A DNA stretch of 64,000 nt from Myoxocephalus aenaeus (lineage: Eukaryota > Chordata > Actinopteri > Perciformes > Cottidae). The notes beneath the pieces were generated by a model, which was not told where the DNA came from, did not search any database, and saw only the letters and a program-made list of their open reading frames with translations. The stretch lies in the NCBI GenBank assembly GCA_038501785.1, contig JBAMJR010000151.1, forward strand, positions 4,016,501 to 4,080,500, read 5' to 3'. Below are positions 21,886 through 34,500 of this stretch, in pieces (the first letter of the stretch is position 1; every line of letters starts with the position of its first letter). Both the position numbers and the translations under genes were made by a program.

Positions 21886-23539
21886 CTTCTTCTTCTTAGG
21901 CGGATGGCATCCAAAAAACGGTGCATTACCGCCACCTACTGTATTGGAGTGTGAACCAGATATATCTATCCCTTTCCCCACTCAACCATAAAGAAATAAA
22001 GAAAATAAATAAAAAAAATAAATAAATAACAAGGGAGCTATGTCACTTTCGGTGCCCTAAATCCTTCCACTCAATCCAGTTTCTTTTAGATACTGCAGTA
22101 CCTTTCCTGCCCCCAAGGTTAATGCATCCTTTGGCTGTACCGCCTCTACTGCCAGCCTCCTCTTCAACCTGTCTCGCTCCACTCTGAATTTCTGGCACTG
22201 CCAAATGACATGCTCTACTGTTTCTGCTCTATTGCAGTGCTCACATAATCCAGTTGGGTGTTTACCTATTAGTTGCATTGTTTTGTTCAGCCTTGTGTGT
22301 CCAATCCTCAGTCTGGTTAATATATTTTCTTCTTTATTGCTTCCTCTGGATGTCCTCCCTTTGCCAACTTCCTTCTGAATAGCATAAAGATGCCTTCCTG
22401 TGTCTCCTGTATCCCACCTGTGCTGCCATTCCTTAACAATGTTTCTTTTGATTACTGATTTGGCTTCTGCTTTGCTGAATAAAATGTCTTTCTTGTTCTG
22501 ACATTCCAATGCTTGCTTTGCTAATTTATCTGCTGCTTCATTTCCCTTTACCCCTCTATGTGCCGGCACCCACATAAATGCTACCAAAATACCCACATGC
22601 TTAAGTCGGAACAGTGTTTCGAATATTTCATTGATTAAATCCTGCCTGCTATGAGATGTGACTGATTGTAATGACAATAATGTTGCACTGGAATCCGAAC
22701 ATATAATGACCTTACTTATCTGAACCACCTCCACCCACTGCAGCGCTGTTAAAATGGCCAATGTCTCCACTGTATACACTGACAGATTGTCTGATGTTCT
22801 CCGTTTGACCTCATACTGAAAGGATGGAATGGTGACAGCAAAACCGGTTCTACCTGTATTAGGATCTTTAGATCCATCCGTGTATGCTGGGGTAAATGCT
22901 TGATATGTTGTCTTTAGCCTATCCTCCACCAGTCCTGCAATATTATCAATATTTTTAAGTGCTTGGGTTTTGCTCAAAATGAGAAAAAAAATTATCAACT
23001 GATACTGAGGGAAATAGCCAAGGTGGTGTTACCGATAGCGATACGGTAGAAGTGAATACTAACTGATTTAATCCCATATCCCTTGCAAATTGTCCACTAC
23101 TCCACGCAAAGCAGTCCCGTTTGGCCCTTTCGCTTTCCCAACATGGCAGGAGCACCTTTGTGGTTGGATGCTTGTCCCCGGAATGCCCTTGCAGATTGGC
23201 CCAATAGCTCAACATTAATTGCTTCCGTCTCAAATGCAGTGGCATCTCACCCACCTCCACCTGAAGAGCAGACACAGGACTTGTTCTCAAAGCACCACAG
23301 CAGAGTCTCAGAGCTTGGGATTGCACCACCTCCAACTTTTTTAATGACGTCTTTGCCGCTGTTCCAAACACTACACACCCATAATCAAAAACTGATCTAA
23401 TCAGCGCAATATAAATATTTTTCATTGCAGGCCTGCTGGCTCCCCACTCCGACCCGGTTAAACACCTCATGACATTTAAAATATTTTTACATTTCATAAC
23501 TATCCTCTGAATCTGCGCACTCCATGTTAGTTTCTCATG
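21886..23539 (-). mobile_element. I-type LINE copy C, 5'-truncated
   Basis: Starts (minus strand) in the region after the RT palm, LTWSAQIQRIVMKCKNILNVM, at about 23535, followed by the RT C-terminus, RNase H (AYTDGSKD, VETLAI, ICSDSSAT, GNEAAD) and CEHCNRAETVEHVIWQC, ending near 22057. The two coding segments are in different frames around 22960-22990. The 3' UTR (22055-21886) has the GGTGCATTACCGCCACCTAC box at about 21921-21940 and the (GAA) tail next to TGATTACTAGTT. Confidence 0.88.
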
Positions 23540-23551
23540 TGATTACTAGTT

Positions 23552-24478
23552 CTTCTTCTTGTTTTTAGGCGGATGGCATCCAACAAACGGTGCATTACCG
23601 CCACCTACTGTATTGGAGTGTGAACCAGATATATCTATCCCTTTCCCCACTCAACCATAAAGAATGAAGAGAATTTATGATTTATATAGCATTAGCTGAA
23701 TAGTCTGGTTTCTGTCTAAAAGACTAGGTTTCTCTTTCCTCACAAATGTCTGGGGGTCACAGTTTCATGTGTGGTGGAAAGGTTATCTCTTGGTCACTGG
23801 GGCAGAGGCAGAAGAGTTGAGAATTGTAGTTTGATCTTTCTAATGAACAGACAAAAAAAAGTCTCCTCACACACTGATCTTATGTTCTTGTTCCAAATAT
23901 TCATTAAATTTATCGACAGGTGCAAACTTATCTATGCACCCTCGTCCTGTATCCGGCCTTGAGGAGAAAGCAGCAGTATTTCAAAATTAATTGTTTGGGA
24001 ACCTGGGTTGAATGTTTCACTGGGAGTATTTGGGAGTCAGATGAAAGAGAAAGTCAGAAAGAGAGAGAATAAGAATCCTTTACTTTCTGAGTTCGGGGCT
24101 CACTCATCCTGAGGCATGCTGACCGTGTGAAGGGCAGACAGACAGGGGAGCAGAGTCCAAGATCTTGTATTAGGTATGCATTTCATGTATGTGTGTAATT
24201 ACTAAAATAAATAACCTTGATTGTAATATAACCTGTTCTGTCAATTCTTGAACACTCGAGGAATATCCCGGCGAGGAGAATTCCACTTCAAGAACTAAAG
24301 AAAATAAAAATAAAAAATAAAATAAAACGGGAGCTATGTCACTTTCGGTGCCCTAAATCCTTCCACTCAATCCAGTTTCTTTATATACTGCAGTACCTTT
24401 CCTGCCCCCAAGGTTAATGCATCCTTTGGCTGTACCTCCTCTACTGCCAGCCTCCTCTTCAACCTGTCTCGCTCCACG
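23552..24478 (-). mobile_element. I-type LINE copy D, only the 3' end, split by an LTR
   Basis: Starts (minus strand) at 24478 within the last codons of ORF2 and carries a 3' UTR almost identical to copy C (ATGTCACTTTCGGTGCCCTA is shared), then the GGTGCATTACCGCCACCTAC box and the (GAA) tail at 23552. The unit is only about 300 bp once the 626-bp LTR at 23665-24290 is removed. Confidence 0.87.
23665..24290 (+). mobile_element. Solo LTR, retroviral-like (626 bp)
   Basis: Begins TGAAG and ends CTTCA (perfect short inverted ends), flanked by the 4-bp direct repeat AGAA at 23661-23664 and 24291-24294, and lies inside the 3' UTR of LINE copy D, whose sequence resumes on both sides. A TATATAG box near 23682 and AATAAA near 24208-24213 fit plus-strand U3-R-U5 order. 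No gag, pol or env sequence flanks it. Endogenous retrovirus origin is inferred from size, ends and layout. Confidence 0.75.
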
Positions 24479-27118
24479 TGATTACTAGTTCACAGGCGCC
24501 AGATGCTAAATAGCAAATTCTGATTAGGGAAGTGAAACCAGGTGAGCAGGAGATGGCTGCAGGACTAACGAGGGACAGGTGAAACTAATCAGGGCGGGGC
24601 AAACAATCAAAACTGGCAGGAAAACACACAAAGGCAGGATATGAGTGATCTAGAATGAGAGGAAAGAAGGGTAGCACATTAATTACAGGAAACTAAGAAT
24701 ACATGATTAAAAAACAAAGAAAACACAACTTTAGGGTGAGGGTAGATTACGACACTAGCACTGTAAATAATATTAGTAGCAGAACTTCTGAACTCTCCTG
24801 ATTTCTTTAGTTTTCTTTTGAATGATGTTGCTAACATTGTATAATTTAATTGGGGCAAAATAAATGATTTGAAGCCACAGGAGTTTTTAGGAGATACACA
24901 AACTATAAACTATGAAACATTATTGGAAACTGCTCTTGCTATGAAATACGCCCTCAGCAAACACGTTCAAAGGCCCATGAATTTACCAAAAGGATGTAGG
25001 CTACAGCAGAAGTAGGAATGAGAGACTTGCCTTGCAACAAGAAAATTAAACAAAACAAAGTGCAAGTCAATATAAAATAAGGGTGATGCTTAATAATAAT
25101 AATATATTAGTCTGAAGGTTGGTCAATGGAACATTTGAGAGTTATGCCACATTGGACAACTAAATACCTCTTGATGTAATACAGAGACTGTTAGTTATAA
25201 CCCTGTGTGGCAAGAACAAGACCCAAAGACTGAAACTACCAAAAGTTTCTCTCGGTCAAGCCTTACAGACAGGTAAAGCTGCTTTTGGTTCCATGGCCAA
25301 CCTTTCAGTCACCATTGCTGCCAGGCTGAATGGCATTCATTGTCCACAGATGCAGATCTCCAGTGCAACAGACAAAGTGGAAGGACCCTTGTGGCCACGT
25401 CAAGCTAATAATGGCAGCCAAAGGTAATTGGATCGACTTAAGTCCCCTCAGGCACAGTATTAGAAAATCCTAATCAATGTCGAAAGACAAGGAGTGCTTA
25501 GCTTTCCCAACCAATTAGATTAAGCCATGCACCTAGATACCATTCATTCAAAACACAGATAAATACCCTTTTTTCAGGCAACACTCTTTAAAGTTGTTCT
25601 TTATCTTAGGACATTTCAGAAACTAGATTGTGGGAAAAATGTTTGTCATAAAACATGATTATTTTACATCACAATTTATCAAAATCTTTGACAATGAAAT
25701 AACTGGCTACTACATAAACAAATATATGGTTTTACAATTTAGTTAGACAATTTGATTACATCAATCTTTTTCTATAACTTTTGTATTGTAAGCAGAGTAG
25801 CATGCCTTTCAGCATGCTAGTGGACTACAATAAGAATTAAAACCAACTCCTATTTCGATATACATGTAACACCAGGAAGTGGTTGACGTAAACATTTTGA
25901 TGTTCCTGAACACTGGAGTAAAGCATGTTATTATTTTTTAATCAGTTAAGAAGAATTTTGTTCTGTGAATATTCTGGAATTCAAATGGTGCCTTTCAGAG
26001 AAAAAGGTGTTTTGGACTAGATCCTCTTTCGGAAATCTGTTGAGATTGACCATGGATGTTTGCCAAATGATATATTGGCAGGTTATGTTGAAAATATGTT
26101 GCTGCTGTATTTATTAGGTGTTAAAAGCCTGACATCTAGAGGGGGATCACTTATATTTTTATCTAGAAGATGAAAACACCAAATGCGGTTGCAGAATGTT
26201 TGAGGTAACGTAAGGCTGTCATCTAGTGGGCGATAGCCACAATTGCACGTCAGAGCAGCATGCACTGCAGTTTAGTAGCACCTGGTGATAACACAATCTT
26301 ATCGTGTGGTATCACATCTGTTCACGTGCCACATTTACACATTAGTAGAAAGTGCATGGGACCAGGAGCCGCCGATGGTAGTTTGTTGCATTCACAAGCC
26401 TTAAAGGCAAAGCAGAAAACCATAATAAACCTTTTTGAAAGTCCTTTAAATCAAGTGGGAAACAAGGTACATGCTTTCCATCAGTATTTTTAGCTAATCA
26501 TTTGTTCTTTAGCTCTTTCAGTAAAAATCAGCGTTGTTCCTCCAGCCTTTTTTTGTGGGCCGAGAGGTATCGCCTAACCTTGACTCAGAAGTGATACAGG
26601 ACCAGCGCAGTGCTAATGTAGCCTGCACCATCGTTTTAGTTTCTCACCTCCAGTACGTTCACCAGATTCTCAAGTCTCTTTCTTTGCTGTAAACAAGCTG
26701 ACCCTTGTGGGCCTCATGATTTCAGGTACCAGTCCCTCCTGCTTACGTCTTCCCAGAAGGCTGAGTAATTGTGGTGGAAGAAAAGAGGGCGTAAGGTCCT
26801 GTCTGCCTGCTGCTCACTGACCCTCACAGCACGGGTTAGTCAATCCAGGAAATAACCTTATATGGTTGATGGCATCTCATGTGTATTACTTTGCCAAGTC
26901 AGTCAGGAAAAGGAATAACATTTTCTTTATGTCAAAGCTTCAGTCGGTCTCTAGAGAGGAGCAAGAAGAAAATGCCAATATATTTTATTGTAGGACAGGG
27001 CTGTAAAAACTACAATTAAAGATACAAATGACTGAAGAATACTATTTCCTGTGAGATGATATGTGTTAACGTGAGGGTTTCTATGTAAAACAAAACTGTG
27101 TGTCAATTATGGTCAACA

Positions 27119-27120
<2 letters not shown>

Positions 27121-27192
<72 letters not shown>
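27121..27192. repeat. (GT)36 microsatellite
   Basis: Uninterrupted dinucleotide repeat of 72 bp. The C/V-rich or T/H-rich reading frames across it are artefacts. Confidence 0.97.
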
Positions 27193-27194
<2 letters not shown>

Positions 27195-28053
27195 ACACAA
27201 CCAATATTTCTCATGCAAAACAGATTCTTACAAGACAATGTCTCAGAAGGCAAGGCATCAACTATCAACTGCGTATTGGTCTTTGACAATGTCACATAAA
27301 ACAGTCAGATATCTCTATGAGCTAACATCCTCTAGCAGATGATTAAACATGTATTTCAATAGATTATTATGTTTATATTTTATTTGTGTAGGCCATATGT
27401 CCTGTAAGACTACATTACTAGTTTACCTTGAAAAACGTCTACAACCGTAAGCTTGTTTGTAGTTAAATAGTGTGTGCAGATCCCAATGTGTAGTAGTTCT
27501 TTTTTTTTTTTTGTCAGACACAGAGACATGTGATTTACCCTTCAGCACCTTGCCTTTTAACTCTTTCATAGACCATTTTTTTCGAATGAAGGATAATTGT
27601 TTCTAAATCAAAGTGGAAAAACACCCCGGACACTTTTACAGTAAAAAAACTTCTGGAATCCAAATGGAGCACTAAAACTGCCTTAAACAGGACCTCTAAT
27701 AACAGCCTTACTAGGCTTAGTCTTTGATGTGCTGCTTTTATGGTTTGAGTAGCTACTATTCTTAGAAAGAGGAGGGTAAACTTTACCCTCTGTTAGTGAT
27801 GTCACTATAATCACTGCTGAGCCTGTCCTCATAGCTTCAACAGCTGGAAAAGGCATAACATACTACACTAAGCATTCATTTATTGAATGATGTAGCAAAT
27901 ATTGGGGAAAAGGCTATTTTTTTATTCTGATTGACCATGGGGTCAAAGGTTAAAATGACATGCAACTGTTCAGCTGTTTTAACCGTTAGAATGGGGTCTG
28001 GGATCATTTAGTCTCCTCTCTTTTTGACAGTTTTCTCTTTTCTCTCTGTTTCC

Positions 28054-28097
28054 ACTCTGCTTCCAGTTCACCTAAATTGGTGAACTGGAAGCAGAGT
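28054..28097. repeat. Perfect 19-bp inverted repeat with 6-nt loop
   Basis: Arm ACTCTGCTTCCAGTTCACC (28054-28072), loop TAAATT, then the exact complement (28079-28097). It lies about 500 bp before the slc12a4 start codon. It could form a hairpin in RNA or a small cruciform; no function is established. Confidence 0.9.
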
Positions 28098-28445
28098 TTG
28101 ACTAAATGGTTTGACTATTTTCCAAACTGCCACGTAGCTGTGTGTATGTGTGTTTTGGGAATGACCCGCATACACAGAGGACGGTCTGTCTAACCCTTGA
28201 ACAGACAAGGTTCACGCTGTTAGCTGTCATTATGACACAGCCAGCAGAAAGGGGGTCACCCTACTCTCTCACCCTCTCACTTTACATGACTCAGGGATGA
28301 AAATGCTAACTCCTCAATCAGAGTTGTGTCCCACGGGGTCACTCCTACTTGAGGGGGTGGGTGTGTTTTTCCAAATTCATCCGTGAGACCTCCATACCCT
28401 TCTGTTCACACACACACACAAAAAACCCAGGAGGGGCTGTCCTGT

Positions 28446-28453
28446 GGGCGGGG
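28446..28453 (+). promoter_or_regulatory. GC box in probable slc12a4 core promoter
   Basis: GGGCGGGG lies 144 bp before the start codon in the most GC-rich local stretch, with no TATA box at a plausible distance. This fits a TATA-less, Sp1-type promoter of a broadly expressed gene. The transcription start is not determined. Confidence 0.4.
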
Positions 28454-28596
28454 AGTATGATAATAGCCTCTAGAGGAAGTGAGCGCAGTGTAGTGGAATG
28501 TAGTTGCCATTAGTGGGAGTTGAATTGAGGCTGGCTAACAGCTAGCCTGCTATGTTGAGTTGCTGAGCTGGAGACGCAGCGGATAGGGATGAAAAC

Positions 28597-31500
28597 ATGC
28601 CTCACTTCACAGTGGTACCGGTGAAGGATCAAGCTCAGTCCAACTGCGACAGTCTAGAGGGGATTAACTGGGTGGATTACAGGGACACTGGACAAGACTA
28701 CCCTGGTCATCAAGATACTGTCAGCTCTGATGGTAGGTGTCACCTAACTAACTTTTGCTCAGCTCTTAATCTCTCAGCTGGGACACAACATGAAGTTTTG
28801 AATTTACAAAATGTGTCCTAAAAGTTATTCTGAATGAGTGTGGAGTGTGTGTACACAGAGGAAGGCGTGCTTTGTCCTGAGAGCTCTATGAACAGCTGGT
28901 TGTATGGTTACCATGGCAATTCTCCAGGGCCAGAAAGCAGTTTTCCTACATAGGTCTGTAGGTCTTTTTTACAGCGTTGAAAAAACAATACTTTTATCAT
29001 GTTGGAGTATATATTTTTGTTGCCTGTGGAAGCCTTTTAAAATAAATTCAGGGACAAATGAGAAACAAAGTGGAAACAATGAAAGGGGTGAGAACTGTGG
29101 TGAAAAACACAAAGTGGGGTGGGACTGTGTGAGGGGGGTCTGGTACAACTCAAGTGCTTCCTTGCACAAAAGATGGAGCTCTCTTTGTGCCATGGGGGGG
29201 GATTTCCTTTCACTGCTCAACGACACAGGAGCAGATTTCTCCCTCCTCACTTCTCTGTCACAGCGTTTCTCTCACTGTCACTCACTTGTTTCTCCACTCC
29301 ACTCAGCATTAGAAGAGAGAAAGGGAGGACATAGGGAAGACAAGCAGAGCAGTGAGGAGTTTGTAGCCGCTGAGTAGGATTATGTGCTCATTTGTGTGGG
29401 CTGACAGAGTAAACCAACCCGGGGAACAGAGTTTTTAATAAAAGACACACATGGGCGCGGCTTTGGAATGAAGCACCCACGCTTCACCAAGTGCCCAGCA
29501 GTCTGTGCTGGGCACAAACCCACACACTGACTGGCCACCCACTTATAGTACCTTCCCGTCATGCTGACTGTGATCTCCCGACAACTGAAAAACATCAGAA
29601 AGGATCAGAGTTCAAGGCTGAAGACGCTGCTCGCTCGTTTTTACTGTGTTAATGAGCCTCCAGTGAGTGAACAACCACTGTGTGTATAGAGATGGGATGC
29701 ATTTCTGTGTGTTTGTGCAGCAATGTGTGAGTGCGTATGTAGACATTTGCAGACAAACTGGCCACGCAGATGAGATGATCTATGTTTCAGTAAGCCACAG
29801 GGTTCAAGTAGTCTGATATTTGATATTTGAAGCATAACAATGAGGAATCAAAGCACATGTTGACCCAGCTCTCTGCTTGTATACTTCTGGAATGCATGGA
29901 CGTTACTCTTTAGAGCCAAATGACAATTTTCAAACACCAGATATGCAAGTTAATACACTTATAGGATAATGTACAAAACAGAGATTTAAGGGGTAACAAG
30001 TAGTGGCTTGAATGTTGTCTAATAAGAACTCTGTTCTAGGTTTTGATGATAGAGGGAACGCATATGTCCTGATATAACCTTTTTTATGGACGAGTTTCAC
30101 ACAAGCTTGTTGCTCCCTCCGTTGCCTTCCTGCTGTCATAATTCTCTATTACCCACCCGAGGAGAGCTTTCTGAAGCCTCAGAACAACAACCACCAGTAA
30201 TAGCTGCATGGATGATTTTATGCTGGAAAGGTTGAGAAGGAGGAGAAGGAAGTGTGACTGTGATGAATGATGAGACGGAGCAAAGGGTACGCAGTATGTT
30301 ACCATTAACGTTCAAACGCATGTGAGAACTCTACAGTACACAACGCCTCAAGTCAATAGTTGCCTGCATTGTTTTAGTATCTTTGCTGTGTTTTCTAAGA
30401 GTTATTTAAGTATCATATCAGAATTATTATTCTGCATAAATTCAAAGAGAAATATGTTTTCTTAAAGAGAGAGCTATAAACTTAGAAAGAGATTTAGAAC
30501 ATGTACAACATACTTAGCAATTTTAGGCATACACTGTACATATTAAATACTTCTCCAACTTGAGTTGTATTATGCCATTATGACATTATTCAAGCAGTGA
30601 AAATGTGGGTGAGAAAGTATGGTGGTAAAACCACAATCTAAAAGTGGTTGTGTGTACTGGATGATTTCATCATGGGAGTGGTGGGTATACTGTATGTTCA
30701 TGTTGGATGTCTCAGCTATGCAGCGTGACGTCTGAAGCATGGAGGCAGTGATACACTGCACGGTCTGTTTCAGCCTGTGTGCTCTGTTCAGCGCAGGACA
30801 GGACCAACACTGTGGTCACTGTAAGTGTGCCGTACTCCTGAGCAAGAGCAACTACCCTGAAATAGCCTTCACATTTCAGGGAGGAAAGTTTGAAAGTTGG
30901 TTGCTGAGACTTGCTCTTCTTGGTTTGCATGGTTGCTTGTCGTTTGTTTGGAACATAATTTGTCTTCAAAGAAAGATGGCGTCCTATTATGCGACCAATA
31001 TCTGGTTAAAATCTTGTTTGCTCAATTTATAGTTTGTAAAAGTCAGGAGGTAACAAGCAATTTTATATTTTAAAGTCTGTATACACTTTCTGTTGTGATG
31101 AGAGCTTCCAATTTTTGGTTTAGAACGCACTGTAACAATTGAAAGAAAGGGGCATTTATGGAAATATGTTGCAAGCCCCTAGGAAGGTTTTCTTTTTAAT
31201 TGTCCATCTGTGAGCTGGCATTTCTGTTTTTTAATTATATTTTTGAGGCATGATTTGTTTAAATTCAAAACAATTGAAAAGTGAGTAAGAGACACCATTC
31301 TTTCTCTTCTTAACTATGGCCTATGTCCTATGGCGCAGCAAGTGGAGATCCCTCATGTATCAGAGTATGTGAAGCAAGGCAATAAATAATATTCCATAAA
31401 CTGAATAAATCCAAGATGCAGGAAATATTACTGTTCATCCAATAAATGAACCATCAATGAAATAAATTTATATAACTACGATTATTATTTTTTCAATATA

Positions 31501-34500
31501 AATATTTAAAAAAGTAATTTGAGCTATTGTAAATATTTTGATCAGTGCATAAAAAAGGTATTTCTGTGTAAATAATATAACCACGTCCTGCAAATATGTC
31601 TTTTGCTTGTATTGGCCTCAATTAAACAGATGCCGAGAACAGGTGTCATGAGAATGCTGCTGTTTGTTCCTGCTCATCTCTCAGGAGAACAGGATGACCT
31701 CAGAAAACCCTTGAGCGATAAACACTGTGGTGGAGCAGAAATGTGGAGCTGATGACGGAGTTAGAACACATTCAGACAGACACACAAACACTTAACAACC
31801 CTTAACAAACTCTACAGTGAGTTTTGTGATACTGTGAAATAGATGAGAAAGAAGGTCATGCTTTAACTACATTATTTGTCAAAAAATTATTTCTATGACG
31901 CGACTGTGTTGCCAGCCAATTATCTGCCATCTTTGCTCTATCTGCTCGTTCACATCAAATTGACAACCAGGCCATCAGAGCAGCTCAGCTTTGGTTTTGT
32001 TTTTCCAATGTGTACCTCCCGTTCTTCTTGAAATGCATTCAGTTTGTCCTGTGATTACCAAGCTCTCCTTCACTGCCTCCCTTTTGACATTTAACAGAGA
32101 TCAGGGAAAAAATAAATACTGCACTGCCCATGAAAACATGAACAGTTTAGTGTGTACATAAATGATTTCCACTGATGTGTGATGAATGTGAAACTTGTGG
32201 GACATGATCACAGCTGTAGCGTGATCAGATTGTTATACAACAGAAGTGTTTGGACAGAACAAGATAAGAGCATGAAGCACGCAAACATTGCCCTCGTGAT
32301 TGCGGACAAATTCTAGCAACTTCAACTTTAGCAGGCTTGTGTGTTTTTCCAAACTCCTCAGGCAGAAACAAGTGTGTTAGCAACACTGATCACTGGGAAT
32401 CATAACAGGATAAGTAACTTCCAGCAAAGCAGCAACAGGGTGCTACTTTATGGCCTTTACAGAAGCCTGTACCTTAAATGTATGATGTTCTGTCGGTCTT
32501 GGGAATTATTCTTAGGCATAAATGTGAGTGTGCAATGAGATATGCAATTTGCAACAGTCTTTTTTGGACATTGTAATACAGTAAATATGTTTTCATTGGC
32601 TCCAATGGAAACCAGTGGCTCCCAAAAGCTGATAATCAAAAGTTCCTGAAAGGACCTCATACTTGATGATGGAGTGTGATTTCTGAACATGTATAATAAT
32701 ACCTGCATAGATTTCCTGACCTCTTAATCAGGCTATTGCTGAAGGGGATCTTTTTGTTCACTTTCCCTGTTTTTGTTTACAAGAAAAGAGGTGTCAGTCA
32801 GACTGCAATACATCGGTGTATATGAGGAGTACATTCACTACTACTTCCAGGGACATGACCGGGTACAACAGTTAACATTGTGTTTCCTACCTCCACAGTA
32901 GTGTGTTCATCATATTAACGGGGGATCGTGTGTCGATGAACAAGGCAGTGAGTGTTCGTCTGTACCATAGACTCACTCTACAGACTATAATCTGCCCATG
33001 TAACATGAACACAAAGCAAACATTTATGTATTGTATATGTATTTATTAAGTGTGGGTTGTGTGTGCAGCAAACGTGCAGCCCATTTAGTTAATTTGTGTC
33101 CTTTTTGAAAGTCTGCTGTACCATGCACCGCTCCCCGCCCACCTTTACCCCTTGAGGTAATCAGGTTGAGCTGCCGTGCTTTTCTCATCATTAGCACACA
33201 TCAAAGCTGATATGTTTTGCTGTATGGCTCAGCAGGTTAGCATTCCAATGCTCTGTGCAGATGCTGTTCCCCATGGAGCACAGCTACTACAGCTAATACT
33301 GGCCTATTGCTACAGGTTAGAGGAGAACAAAGTACAATGAAAAAGAAACGTCATAATAAGCTAGTAGCAATTTTTCTAAAGAAAAATACATTTTAACTAT
33401 CTGTTATTTTTACTTTTAGCTGTTGGCATTACCAACATGACGGTATATGCTGAAATATACTGTGTAGGCCTATACAATTTAAGGGGTACGGCAACTATAT
33501 CTATATACGTATTAAAACATGTAAATTACTACATTTGTGAGTGACTTACTGTATTTTATTGGATTATACAATGCATTGTGGGAAGGTAAGGGCGCTAAAG
33601 GATATGCACATGTCTCCTTTACTGTCTCTCTCTATTTTACACACACGCACACTTCACCTCCAAACACCTCAATCAGTCGAACATTTTTACCAACTGACTG
33701 CACAAAGCAGAGTTGGCTCAGCTAAACTACTTCTCTGCCTCTTGGTGTTAAGTTCTAAGTGTTTATTAAAGAGGAGGTTTAGCAAAGAAGCTTTTTCAAA
33801 CCATAAGAAGCTAATGGACATGGATATTGTTTTCCATGACTAATTGGCTTTTGACAAAAAAGGGCAAAGACATTACCGTTAAGTTCCTTTCTGCCTTTAA
33901 CATTGAAATATAAAAGTGAAACCTCTTGGATATTTGAAATATCCCACCTAAGTGCACTGTGGAGTCTTGGCAATGCAAACTAAGGCCCTGCTTGCTGAAA
34001 AGTCTTGAAGAAGTTTCTGGAAGCTTCTTTTGGGACCAATAACAAATCATATTGATGTTGTCTGTAAATGTGTCTGAGACATTGTTTTTCTGTTTACGTC
34101 ATGTACTTTGCACTTTGAAAAGACTTGACAACGTAGCATCTTCTCAGGGAATTGATCTAGTTGTAAACACACAGCAAATGATACCCAGCATGTCCAAAGC
34201 ACAAACATTTGCTTTGGAATTTTTGTGCAATACTAAAAGCTCAGAATCAGAATCACCAAAAACTCAACTATTACTTATAATTATGGTTATCAATAGTGTG
34301 TATTAGTTAGATAGTACAAGTTCACACCAACACTTTATACTTCTTTGATAAGAAACTTACTGTAATGTACTGTAATGATAGAGTAGCGTGTCTAGTCAGT
34401 CAGTGGAAAGTAAAAGTCATGTACGCCTTTGCTTAACTTTTCTACCTTTGGTAAAGCCTTCTGTGAATGTGCCAGTCTTTGATCTTCTGGCAGTGGTGGT

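Larger units (their letters stand above)
17985..24490. repeat. Four exact copies of TGATTACTAGTT (shared LINE target-site duplication)
   Basis: Copies lie at 17985-17996, 21874-21885, 23540-23551 and 24479-24490. The first three are each followed on the plus strand by CTTCTTCTT, the complement of a LINE (GAA)n tail; the fourth is followed by LTR sequence CACAGGCGCC. The 5'-truncated start of a LINE abuts the left side of copies 2, 3 and 4, and LTR sequence abuts copy 1. Confidence 0.93.
17921..24754 (-). mobile_element. Gypsy-like solo LTR (about 340 bp) hosting a LINE insertion array
   Basis: Outer ends are TGTC (17921) and GACA (24754), flanked by the 5-bp duplication CTAGC on the plus strand at 17916-17920 and 24755-24759. 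LTR sequence occupies only 17921-17996 and 24491-24754; the rest is a stack of LINE insertions. On the minus strand it begins TGTCGTAATC and ends CACTGACA. Its composition resembles the LTR at 9014-9450 (polypyrimidine and CACCTG-rich), so both may be Gypsy family, but this is inference. Confidence 0.8.
24760..28440. other. Intergenic region upstream of slc12a4
   Basis: No coding homology seen. Contains a perfect (GT)n run at 27121-27192, a T-run near 27500 and a 19-bp perfect hairpin at 28054-28097. Distal regulatory sequence for slc12a4 may lie here but cannot be identified from sequence alone. Confidence 0.5.

Noticed and set aside
17985..24490. Tandem segmental duplication as the source of the repeated 12-mers
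   Set aside because: The three units differ in content, length and 5' truncation point, and each tail meets the 12-mer in the same way; serial insertion explains this better.
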